Assembly (NCBI RefSeq): GCF_010731575.1
Contig: NZ_AP022617.1
Location: 4,712,001 to 4,776,000, forward strand
Source: Mycolicibacterium monacense
Lineage (GTDB): Bacteria; Actinomycetota; Actinomycetes; Mycobacteriales; Mycobacteriaceae
Length of the DNA: 64,000 nucleotides
Direction of reading: 5' to 3'
Position numbers and translations under genes: made by a program. Shown here piece by piece: positions 56,634 to 64,000 of this stretch. Under the pieces are notes generated by a model. The model made no database searches, was not told where the DNA came from, and worked only from the letters and a program-made list of their open reading frames with translations. Each line of letters begins with the position of its first letter. The first letter of the stretch is position 1.

Positions 56634-57785
56634 TCACTCACCCCTTTCGACCAGCGGTCCGTTCGGTGCGCTGTGCGCGTTCGGCGTGAAGCGCACGTCC
56701 GGGATCATTGTCGCCGGGTCGCGGCCCCACGACTGTTCGAGCGCGCGGGCCATACCCGACACACCGGTGCCGGACAGGAAAGCGTTATCGAGGGCCGACA
56801 ACGTCAGGTCCACGTTCAGCGACACGTTGATGTAGTCACCGCGCACCACCTTCGGGATGTTCTCGATGCTGAACGGGGCGGTCAGCATCAGCTTGAGCGC
56901 ACCGATCAGGTACGGCGACGACCTGGCCAACTGCTTGAGCGGACGCTGCAGGTTCTGCAGGTTGGTGTTCAGGGGGTCCTGGGCCTGGCCGAGGTAGGTG
57001 TCGGCCGCGCGGCTGATGCGGCCCACCGCGATCACGGCGTCGGCGAACAGATCCCGCGTCTCGGCGAAGTGCTCGATCAGCGGCGGGAACTCGGTGAGCA
57101 CACGGTCGAGGGTGTCGTTGCGGCTCGCCACGATGTTGAGCAACCGGTTCGTCGAGTCGATGGCGCGGGTGAGGTCTTCACGCTGCTGGTTGAGCTCGTC
57201 GGTGAACACGTCGAGCCGGCCGAGGAACTCGCGGATCTGCTCCGCCCGCCCGGTCAGCAGGTTGTTCACCTCGGTCTGGATCACCTCGAGGTTGGGGATG
57301 CCTCCGCCGCGCAGGATCGTCGCGATGCTGGCGAGCACCCGCTCGGTGGTGGGGAACGCCGAGGCGTTCTTCAGCGGGATGGTGTCCCCGTCGCGAAGCG
57401 GCTCCGACGACGGATCCGGTGGTGCCTCCAGCTCGACGTGCTGGGACCCCAGGAGGCTGGTCTGACCGATCTTGGCCAGCGCGTTGGACGGCAGTTCGAC
57501 ACCCGGCTGGATGCCCAGCTTGAGGGTTGCGACCCAGTTCTTCAGCTCGATCGCGCGGACGGTCCCGACGAAGACGTCGGCCACCCGGACCCGGCTGTTG
57601 ACGTTGAGCGCCAACGTGTCCGGCATCTGGACGTACACCGTCATGGCATCGCCGCCGGTGCCCGGACCGCCGGGCAACGGCACGTTCGCGATGCCCTTCC
57701 ACGAACCGCACGACGTCAGCACCACCGCGGCCACGGCGAGCGCGACCGTGCGGGTGGCGAGACGACGGATCCTGTGCTTCATCAC
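56634..57785 (-). CDS. mce1E: Mce family lipoprotein Mce1E (LprK)
   Basis: A 383-residue lipoprotein. The lipobox VVLTSC places the lipidated Cys near residue 26. The MCE domain follows (MTVYVQMPDTLALNVNSRVR, then VGTVRAIEL), and the long helical region contains ELNQQREDLTRAIDSTNRLL. Mce1E is usually the lipoprotein subunit of the complex. Starts GTG 57785 or ATG 57782 overlap the mce1D stop. The C-terminal tail is short, unlike those of mce1C, D and F. Confidence 0.93.
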   Translation of the reverse strand: MMKHRIRRLATRTVALAVAAVVLTSCGSWKGIANVPLPGGPGTGGDAMTVYVQMPDTLALNVNSRVRVADVFVGTVRAIELKNWVATLKLGIQPGVELPSNALAKIGQTSLLGSQHVELEAPPDPSSEPLRDGDTIPLKNASAFPTTERVLASIATILRGGGIPNLEVIQTEVNNLLTGRAEQIREFLGRLDVFTDELNQQREDLTRAIDSTNRLLNIVASRNDTLDRVLTEFPPLIEHFAETRDLFADAVIAVGRISRAADTYLGQAQDPLNTNLQNLQRPLKQLARSSPYLIGALKLMLTAPFSIENIPKVVRGDYINVSLNVDLTLSALDNAFLSGTGVSGMARALEQSWGRDPATMIPDVRFTPNAHSAPNGPLVERGE

Positions 57786-59428
57786 GGCGCTCCTGCTTCA
57801 GCGGGCAACGGCGGGCCTGCCGGTGCGGGTGCCTGCGCGGCGGGCGCGGGTCCTGGCGCCGGACCCGACAGCGGGGAGCCCCCGGGGTCGCCCGGGATGA
57901 CACCCGGGGCGGGTGCGGGCGGCGGGCCGGGTTGCGGGTACCACGGCGGCGGCAACGGATTGCGTTCGTCGAAGGCGTTCGGCGGGCCGGGCAGGTTGCC
58001 GTCGCGCGTGGTGCCGAACGCGGGCGGTGCACCCGGGATCGGCGCGTCGGGTCCGCCGAGCAGCGCGGCCAGCGACTGCGGCGTCAGCATGTTCGCGGTG
58101 AACGGCTGCACGTCGACGCCCTGCATCCCCGGGGCGACGACCCAGCCGGGCTCGTGGTTGCCGTGGGAGAACAACGTGTCGCGGGAGAAGATGCCGGGCA
58201 CCGTGGTGTCCTTGTATCCCGGCGGCGGGCGCAGCCGGTCCTCGGAGTAGGCGATCATCTTCGGCAACGTCATGGCCGTGCTGATCTGGTTCAACCCGAA
58301 CGGCGGGAAGTTGAACTTCAGCGCATCGAGGATCGGCGCCAGGTACTGCGCGCACAGTTCCGCCGACTCCTGGTAGCCCAGCCGGCTGCCCGCCTGGATC
58401 GAACTGCAGATGAACTGCATCGGGTTGGCCATGCCGTTGATGACCGGCACACCGACGATGCCGCCGTTGACCGGTGAGCTGATGTTGAGGATGTTGCCGC
58501 CCAGGTTCGGTAACACGTGCAGACCCGTTTCCAGACCGTCGAGCGGTTCGGGCTGCAGGATCGCGTTGGTCACGTCGGCGAGGTTGTTGATGTCCTTGGT
58601 CAGGACCTCACTGTTCTCGTCGAGGAACCCGCGCGTGGTGGTGAGCAGCTCGTTGAGGTCCTGCAGCGCGGTCGCCAGCTCGCGGTCGGTGTTGGTGAAC
58701 GAGTTGGTGAACTGCGCCAGGTCGTCATTGAGGGCGACGAACTGCTGATCGCTGCGGTAGAGCGCGTTGACGAACAACGCGAGGCTCTTGACCACGCTGA
58801 AGAAGTCACCGCGGCCCTCGTTGAGGGTGGTCAGCGCCTCCGAGAGGCTGTTCAACGTCGTGTTGATCTGCTTTCCCTTGCCGGACAGACCGTCGGCGAA
58901 GGACTCGATCACGTCACCGAACGGACCCTTGGGCTGGTCCGGCGTGGGGCCGAGGTCGGTGAGGATGCGGTCGAGCGAGTCACGCAGCTCGTCGTACTCG
59001 ACGGGCACCTGGGTGCGGTCGATCGGGATGACCGCGTCATCCTCCATGACCGGGCCGCCGGTGTACGGCGGGGCCAGCTGAATGGTGCGCGAGGCCACCA
59101 GGCTCGGGTTGAGGATCGACGCGGTGGCGTTCGCGGGCACCTTGTACTTCGACTCGTAGCTGAAGGTCACCTTCATCTTGTCGCCCGCCGGTTCGATCTT
59201 GTCGATCGTGCCGACCCGCACACCCATGATCTGCACCTTGTCGCCGGGGTACAGCGCCAGGGTGTCGGAGAAGTACGCCACGACGGTGTTCGTGGACAGC
59301 CTCTTGTACAGCTGCCAGCCCGCGAACGCGGCCACCAGCGCCAGCACCACGACAAGCGTGCCGATGATCACCGAAGCGCGTGACAACGTCGGCATCTTCA
59401 TGTTCCGCACGTTGAAGATCGTTGACAT
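57782..59428 (-). CDS. mce1D: Mce family protein Mce1D
   Basis: A 548-residue MCE protein: anchor helix ASVIIGTLVVVLALVAAFAG, MCE domain about 45-130 with YFSDTLALYPGDKVQIMGVR, a coiled region to about 310, a domain containing two cysteines (FICSSIQAGS, ELCAQYL), and a Pro/Gly/Ala-rich tail of about 90 residues. ATG 59428 lies 14 bases after the mce1C stop. Confidence 0.93.
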   Translation of the reverse strand: MSTIFNVRNMKMPTLSRASVIIGTLVVVLALVAAFAGWQLYKRLSTNTVVAYFSDTLALYPGDKVQIMGVRVGTIDKIEPAGDKMKVTFSYESKYKVPANATASILNPSLVASRTIQLAPPYTGGPVMEDDAVIPIDRTQVPVEYDELRDSLDRILTDLGPTPDQPKGPFGDVIESFADGLSGKGKQINTTLNSLSEALTTLNEGRGDFFSVVKSLALFVNALYRSDQQFVALNDDLAQFTNSFTNTDRELATALQDLNELLTTTRGFLDENSEVLTKDINNLADVTNAILQPEPLDGLETGLHVLPNLGGNILNISSPVNGGIVGVPVINGMANPMQFICSSIQAGSRLGYQESAELCAQYLAPILDALKFNFPPFGLNQISTAMTLPKMIAYSEDRLRPPPGYKDTTVPGIFSRDTLFSHGNHEPGWVVAPGMQGVDVQPFTANMLTPQSLAALLGGPDAPIPGAPPAFGTTRDGNLPGPPNAFDERNPLPPPWYPQPGPPPAPAPGVIPGDPGGSPLSGPAPGPAPAAQAPAPAGPPLPAEAGAP

Positions 59429-59442
59429 TGATCAGGCCCCCG

Positions 59443-61023
59443 TCATTGTTGAGATCCCGGCGGGAGGAACGGTGGATTGCCCGGCAGCGGACCCGTCTGG
59501 GCGGGCGACAGCTGCTGGCCCGGCCCCGGCGGCGGACCCGGCAGCGCCGGCGGCGGCGGCACGTTGTTCACCTGACCGCCTACGGCCGTCGGACCGGGGA
59601 ACGGTCCCGGCGGCTCGTTGCGCGCACCCGGCGGGGCCGGCGGCAGCGGCACGGGCGTACCCGGCACCACGGGCGCCTGCTGACCCGGCACCCCGGAACT
59701 GGCGACGCCGGGAGTGGGCAACATGCCGTTCGGGTTCGGCTCCGACGTCGCCACGTTGGGCCGGCCGTGGTAGTTCGGACCGTAGGGATTGTCGCCGAAC
59801 GGGCCGACGCTCAGGTCCGCACACGGCAGCGGATTGCCCGGTGTGGGCAGGCCGTCGGCCGGCGGGGTGTAGGAACATGGGTCGCCCCTCGGCACCGCGG
59901 GATTCGGGTACTCCGGAGTGCCCTGCAGGGTCGCCGGCGCAGGCGGCGGCGCACCGTTGGGCTGACGCACCCCGTTCGGATCCGGGAACTGGTAGGCCGG
60001 CAGACCGGCGTCACGCCAGAACTTCTGCGGGTCGATGCCGCGCTTCTTGAACGCCGCGTCGACGTACGGCTGCAGGATCCAGTAGGGCGCCAGGTTGACC
60101 AGCATGACCTTGAAGTACGGGCCGGACGCGAAGGCCTCGGCCAGCGATGCGGTGAACTTGCTCAGCGTGGTCAGCACGTCGACCAGGTCGAATTTGCGCT
60201 CGACGAGGATGTCGCTGATCACGCGCAGCTGCTCGAGCACCCTGTTGAGGTTCGGGTTGTCGTCGATGAAGCCCTCGACCTGCTCCGAGAACGCCGACAC
60301 CCGCTCCAGCAGCTGGCCGACGGCGTAGCTGCGCTCGTTGATCGCGGCCAGCAGGGTCTGCGCGTTGACCAGCAGCGCATTCACCTGACCGCTGCGCTCA
60401 CCCAGCACCCCGGCGATCTTGTTGGCATTGGCCAGCAGCTGTTTGAGCTGCTCGTCGCGCTTACCGATGGTGTCGGAGAAGCGGGCCACCCCGTCGAGCG
60501 CCGCGCTCAGGTGCGGATAGGTCTGGTCGATCGTCTCCGACAGCACATTGAGCGACTCGCGCACCGATGTGGTGTCCCAGCCGGATGCCGACTTGGTGAG
60601 GTCGAAGAACGCGTCGTAGATCTGGTACGGCGTGGTCGTCTGCCCCAGCGGCAGAATTCCGTTCGCCTCCAGCGCAGTCGACCCACGCGGCTCGATCTCG
60701 ATGTTCTTACGGCCCAGAATCGTATCCGTGCGAATCGCCGCGCGGCTGTCACTGCCGATCTGCGTACCGCCCAGCGTGAAGCCGACGACGACCTTGTCGC
60801 CCTCGATCTCGGTCTTGAGCACCTCGCCGACGTCGACGCCGGCGATGCGGACCTTGTCGCCGGGGTTGATGCCGCCGGTGTCGCCGAACTGCGCGAAGTA
60901 CCTCGGCTTGGCGAACAGCATAGGCACGCTGGCGAAGCTCTGTCCGACCCCGACGACGAGCACCAGGATGATGATGCCCATCAACCCGCCGCGGAGGCGG
61001 TTCGATCCCTCGAGCGTTCTCAT
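59443..61023 (-). CDS. mce1C: Mce family protein Mce1C
   Basis: A 526-residue MCE protein. Anchor helix GGLMGIIILVLVVGVGQSF, MCE domain about 40-125 with YFAQFGDTGGINPGDKVRIA, needle helices to about 320, and a Pro-rich tail of about 160 residues. The ATG at 61023 overlaps the mce1B stop (ATGA); a longer start at 61035 is possible but less likely. Pro-rich tails of this kind may reach through the cell wall. Confidence 0.93.
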   Translation of the reverse strand: MRTLEGSNRLRGGLMGIIILVLVVGVGQSFASVPMLFAKPRYFAQFGDTGGINPGDKVRIAGVDVGEVLKTEIEGDKVVVGFTLGGTQIGSDSRAAIRTDTILGRKNIEIEPRGSTALEANGILPLGQTTTPYQIYDAFFDLTKSASGWDTTSVRESLNVLSETIDQTYPHLSAALDGVARFSDTIGKRDEQLKQLLANANKIAGVLGERSGQVNALLVNAQTLLAAINERSYAVGQLLERVSAFSEQVEGFIDDNPNLNRVLEQLRVISDILVERKFDLVDVLTTLSKFTASLAEAFASGPYFKVMLVNLAPYWILQPYVDAAFKKRGIDPQKFWRDAGLPAYQFPDPNGVRQPNGAPPPAPATLQGTPEYPNPAVPRGDPCSYTPPADGLPTPGNPLPCADLSVGPFGDNPYGPNYHGRPNVATSEPNPNGMLPTPGVASSGVPGQQAPVVPGTPVPLPPAPPGARNEPPGPFPGPTAVGGQVNNVPPPPALPGPPPGPGQQLSPAQTGPLPGNPPFLPPGSQQ

Positions 61024-62051
61024 TGCGGAGTGCACCTACCCGTGGGCTGACCCCACACCTTGACGGTGCGCACCGGCCCGCCCGGCTGCAGGCCATTGAG
61101 CTTGAGCGTCACGTCGCAGGCGTAGAAGTTGAAGAAGTCGCCGTACACGCCGCCGGCGCGGCCGATGATCTTCAACGCGTTCGGCAACCGGACGAGGATG
61201 TCATTGAGCTGACCCTTCTGCTCGACCAGCGGCTGCTGGGTGGCCTCCAGGTAGCCGACCGTGTCCTGCAGCAGCGACCGGTTCTCGGCGAGCAGGTCGG
61301 CCACGGTGCCCGCGGCGTCGCTGATGTCGGCGACCGACGACGCGATCGGGTCGGCGCGGTTCTTCAAACCGGTGATGAGCCGCTCGAAGTTCACCAGCGT
61401 TTCGTCGAACTGCTCCTGGTGCCTGACGGTGGTGTCGAGCACGGTGTTGAGGTTGCGGATCACCTCACCGATCGCCTGGTCTCGATCGGCCAGCGCCGAC
61501 GTCAGCGACGCGGTCTGGTCGAGGATGTCGTTGATGGTGCCGCCCTGCCCCTGGAATACCGTGATGATCGACCTGGCGATGTTGTTGACCTTCTCCGGGT
61601 CGAGCGCCCGGAACAGCGGGCGGAAACCGCCGATGAGCGCGTCGAGGTCCAGCGCGGGTTCGGTGCGCTCGACCGGGATGGTGCCGCCGGAGGGCATCTT
61701 CCGATCGCTGTCGCCGCGCTTGAGTTCGAGGTAGCGGTCGCCGATCAGGTTCAGGTAGCGCACCGACGCGGTGGACTCGTCGAACAGGGGCAGGGACCGG
61801 TCGACCTTGAAGTCGACCTTGACCCGGCTGCCCCCTTCGATCAGCTCGATCTTGGAGACCTTGCCGACCTCGACGCCGGAGGCGCGGACGAACTGGCCGG
61901 GCCGCAGGCCGCTGACATTGGTGAAGATCGCCGAGTAGCCGGTGGTGCGATCGAAACGCATCTGACCGAACACCACGATGATGATCGCGGTGAACAGCAG
62001 CAGCACCAGCGAGAAGGCGCCGAGTTTGAGTGCGGTACCGGTGATTTTCAT
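61020..62051 (-). CDS. mce1B: Mce family protein Mce1B
   Basis: A 343-residue MCE protein (M. tuberculosis: 346). Anchor helix LGAFSLVLLLFTAIIIVVFG, MCE domain about 35-125 with YSAIFTNVSGLRPGQFVRAS, helical region to about 310, and a short C terminus with two cysteines (YACDVTL and TGRCTPQ). ATG 62051 overlaps the mce1A stop. Confidence 0.94.
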   Translation of the reverse strand: MKITGTALKLGAFSLVLLLFTAIIIVVFGQMRFDRTTGYSAIFTNVSGLRPGQFVRASGVEVGKVSKIELIEGGSRVKVDFKVDRSLPLFDESTASVRYLNLIGDRYLELKRGDSDRKMPSGGTIPVERTEPALDLDALIGGFRPLFRALDPEKVNNIARSIITVFQGQGGTINDILDQTASLTSALADRDQAIGEVIRNLNTVLDTTVRHQEQFDETLVNFERLITGLKNRADPIASSVADISDAAGTVADLLAENRSLLQDTVGYLEATQQPLVEQKGQLNDILVRLPNALKIIGRAGGVYGDFFNFYACDVTLKLNGLQPGGPVRTVKVWGQPTGRCTPQ

Positions 62052-63268
62052 GGGTTGATCGTGTTCTCCCCGATCTGGCGTCCCCAGACGTATTCGATGG
62101 CGATCGGTTGACCGAGTTCGAGATGGTTGTACGGCGCAAGGGAGGCGCCTGTGTCGAGGACCAGGTACGGCGCGGGCCACAGATCCCGGGTGATGGGCTG
62201 CCAGCAGCCGGGCCGCCCCTCCGGACCACCCTTGGCGTTCACGCGCGGCAGGTTGTCCGGGTACACGTACGGGTTGCCCGCGCCGAGGGCCTCGGAGTGG
62301 GTGTTGAGCGAATAGCCGTTCCCGCCCAGCGACGACGAGATCTTCGGCTCCACGTCGTGGAAGTTGCGGATCGTGCAGAACAGCGCGGGGCTGTACTCGT
62401 CGAGCAGCGCACTCGTCGGGATGAGGTCCTCCGCACCGCGGACCAGGTAGGGACCACCACGTTCGAACACCTCACCGCCGGTGTTGCCGAAGCCGACCGC
62501 CGCGATGAGCGCCTGATCGAGGTTGCCGCGCTGTTCGTTGAGCGTGCGGGCCGTGGTCACCGCATTCTCCAGCCCGTCGAACAGATCGGGGGCGGCGTTG
62601 GCGTACACCTCGCCGAGGTCGGCCAGCCCGCGGACGTCCCGTCGGATCTGCGGCATCTGCGGGTTGAGGTCGGCCAGGATCGCGTTGCCGTTGACGATCG
62701 ACTCGCCGAAGCGGTCGCCGAGGCCGTCCAGGGCCTGCGCGGTCGCGGTCAGGGTCTGGTTCAGCTTGACCGGGTCCACCTTCTCCGCCACCGACACGAC
62801 GGTCTCGAACAGCGTGTTGAACTCCGTCGTCACGCTGGTCACGTCGATGACGTCGGTGGACTTGATCCGCTGCGGGACCGGGTCGGGCGGCGTGGTGAAC
62901 GAGACGTACTTGTTGCCGAACACCGTGGTCGCCGAGATGTCCGCAAGCACGTTCGCCGGGATCAGCTGCATGTACTTCGTGTCGACCTCGAGCGTGATCC
63001 TGGCCCGGGGATCGTTGCCGACGCTGACCGCGTTGACCTCGGCGACGCGGCCGATCTCCACACCGTTGTAGGTGACCTTGGTGCCGGGGTCGAGGTTCAG
63101 GCCGGCGCGGGCGGCCATCATGGTCAGCTTCTCGCGCGAAGCGAAGTCGCCGCGGAACTGAAACGCGACCAGCGTGGCGACCACCGCGAAGATCACCAGC
63201 AGGACGAGGCCCGCGATCTTGTACGGCGGCGTACGCGGCTTGTTGACGGGTGAGTTCGGCTCGGCCAT
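62048..63268 (-). CDS. mce1A: Mce family protein Mce1A
   Basis: A 406-residue MCE protein. Anchor helix IAGLVLLVIFAVVATLVAF, MCE domain about 45-135 (LNLDPGTKVTYNGVEIGRVA), helical region to about 270, and C-terminal domain with AGNPYVYPDNLPRVN. M. tuberculosis Mce1A has about 454 residues with a longer tail; this copy ends shortly after the conserved domain. ATG 63268 lies two bases after the yrbE1B stop. Confidence 0.94.
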   Translation of the reverse strand: MAEPNSPVNKPRTPPYKIAGLVLLVIFAVVATLVAFQFRGDFASREKLTMMAARAGLNLDPGTKVTYNGVEIGRVAEVNAVSVGNDPRARITLEVDTKYMQLIPANVLADISATTVFGNKYVSFTTPPDPVPQRIKSTDVIDVTSVTTEFNTLFETVVSVAEKVDPVKLNQTLTATAQALDGLGDRFGESIVNGNAILADLNPQMPQIRRDVRGLADLGEVYANAAPDLFDGLENAVTTARTLNEQRGNLDQALIAAVGFGNTGGEVFERGGPYLVRGAEDLIPTSALLDEYSPALFCTIRNFHDVEPKISSSLGGNGYSLNTHSEALGAGNPYVYPDNLPRVNAKGGPEGRPGCWQPITRDLWPAPYLVLDTGASLAPYNHLELGQPIAIEYVWGRQIGENTINP

Positions 63269-63270
63269 GG

Positions 63271-64000
63271 CTACACCGTGAGGTTGAAGTTCGGGTCGGT
63301 GCCGTACAGCGCCAACGAGGCCAACAGGACAACCAGCACGATCGCGATGAGCGAGGCCCGCATCGAGCGGCCGACCGCCTCACCGACGCCCACCGGACCA
63401 CCACTGGCGTAGTAGCCGTAGTAGCAGTGGTTGAGCATGACGATGATCGAGATGATGATCGCCTGCACGAACGACCATGCGACGTCGTCGGGTCGCAGGA
63501 ACGTACGGAAGTAGTGCTCATAGGTGCCGGTCGACTGCCCGTAGAACAGCGTCGTGGTCACCTGCGCCGATAGGAAGCTCATGATGATCGCCATTGCGTA
63601 GAGCGGGATGATGACGATGAAGCCGGCCATGATGCGCGTCGACACCAGGTAGGAGATCGACTTGATGCCCATCACCTCGAGGGCGTCGATCTCCTCGCTG
63701 ATGCGCATGGCGCCGAGTTCGGCGGTGGCGCCGGCGCCCACGGTCGCGGCCAGGGCCTGACCGGACACCACCGGGGCGGCGATGCGCACGTTGACCAGTG
63801 CGGCGAAGAATCCGGTGAACGCCTCGACGCCGATGTTGCCGAGCGAGGCGAACCCCTGGATCGCGATCAGCGAACCGCCCGAGAGGGTGACGAACCCGAC
63901 GATCGCGACGGTGCCGCCGATGACGGCCATCGCGCCTGTGCCCATCCCGATCTCGGCGATCAGCCGCAGCACCTCCTTGCGGTAGTACCGCAGGGCGTGG
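63271..64000 (-). CDS. yrbE1B: MlaE-type permease YrbE1B (partial, 5' end outside window)
   Basis: C-terminal 242 codons of the second permease subunit of the Mce1 ABC-type importer. The MlaE/YrbE signature is present: GAMRISEEIDALEVMGIKS, and ATVGAGATAELG before it. Five hydrophobic helices are visible, ending ALYGTDPNFNLTV. The stop is two bases before the mce1A start. Upstream, yrbE1A and fadD5 would be expected beyond the window. Confidence 0.93.
   Translation of the reverse strand, partial: HALRYYRKEVLRLIAEIGMGTGAMAVIGGTVAIVGFVTLSGGSLIAIQGFASLGNIGVEAFTGFFAALVNVRIAAPVVSGQALAATVGAGATAELGAMRISEEIDALEVMGIKSISYLVSTRIMAGFIVIIPLYAMAIIMSFLSAQVTTTLFYGQSTGTYEHYFRTFLRPDDVAWSFVQAIIISIIVMLNHCYYGYYASGGPVGVGEAVGRSMRASLIAIVLVVLLASLALYGTDPNFNLTV

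Overview
The window is GC-rich actinobacterial DNA, and its gene content and order mark it as a mycobacterium, most likely a rapid-growing Mycolicibacterium. The order pckA - two P-loop proteins - trmB - NYN protein - mmpL3 - Rv0205/Rv0204c-like - hemophores - mmpL11 - omamB/omamA - zmp1 - L,D-transpeptidase - MFS - ricR - ilvD - methyltransferase - lipase - sigG - Mce-associated genes - mce1F to yrbE1B follows the M. tuberculosis Rv0214-Rv0168 region in reverse. The M. tuberculosis parallels come from memory of that genome, not from a search. No rRNA, tRNA, CRISPR array, insertion sequence or prophage is visible.

Layout. (1) 1-5.6 kb: partial acyl-CoA ligase fadD4, pckA and two coupled GTPase-like proteins, all on the minus strand. 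(2) 5.7-20.7 kb: the trehalose-monomycolate export block (trmB, NYN protein, mmpL3), an AI-2E-type permease, a YbhN-like membrane protein, a PrrAB-like two-component system, two small hemophores, mmpL11 and partners. (3) 20.7-24.1 kb: orphan Mce-associated proteins omamB/omamA, divergent from the zinc protease zmp1. (4) 24.1-28.2 kb: a tightly overlapping MoxR/DUF58/DUF4129 operon. (5) 28.3-33.8 kb: L,D-transpeptidase, MFS exporter, acetyltransferase, a copper-sensing ricR/DUF305 operon with a clear operator, and divergent ilvD. (6) 33.9-39.2 kb: a six-gene minus-strand operon ending in a SRPBCC protein, headed by a monoacylglycerol lipase and divergent from sigG. (7) 39.2-50.2 kb: a more accessory stretch with a DUF559 endonuclease-like gene between 19-bp direct repeats, an alcohol dehydrogenase under a KstR-type operator, MarR/pirin/PQQ-type dehydrogenase genes, a GlsB-type protein, and an envelope set (phosphodiester glycosidase, acyltransferase-SGNH protein, secreted PE-PPE-domain protein). 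(8) 50.5-64 kb: fructosamine-kinase-like and DUF1275 genes, four Mce-associated proteins, mce1F-mce1A and partial yrbE1B, all minus strand and mostly overlapping.

Much of the window serves the cell envelope: mycolate export (mmpL3, mmpL11), lipid import (mce1 with mas and omam genes), peptidoglycan cross-linking, secreted hydrolases, and haem or copper handling. The most unusual feature is mmpL3. Its cytoplasmic loop between the two RND halves carries an insertion of about 110 residues that resembles a DUF4190 membrane domain, and its C-terminal tail is long and carries repeated Thr-Thr motifs. Other points worth attention are two alpha/beta-hydrolase-like exported proteins whose nucleophile serine position reads glycine, a dispersed palindrome that is translated into the end of one protein, and several well-formed operators.
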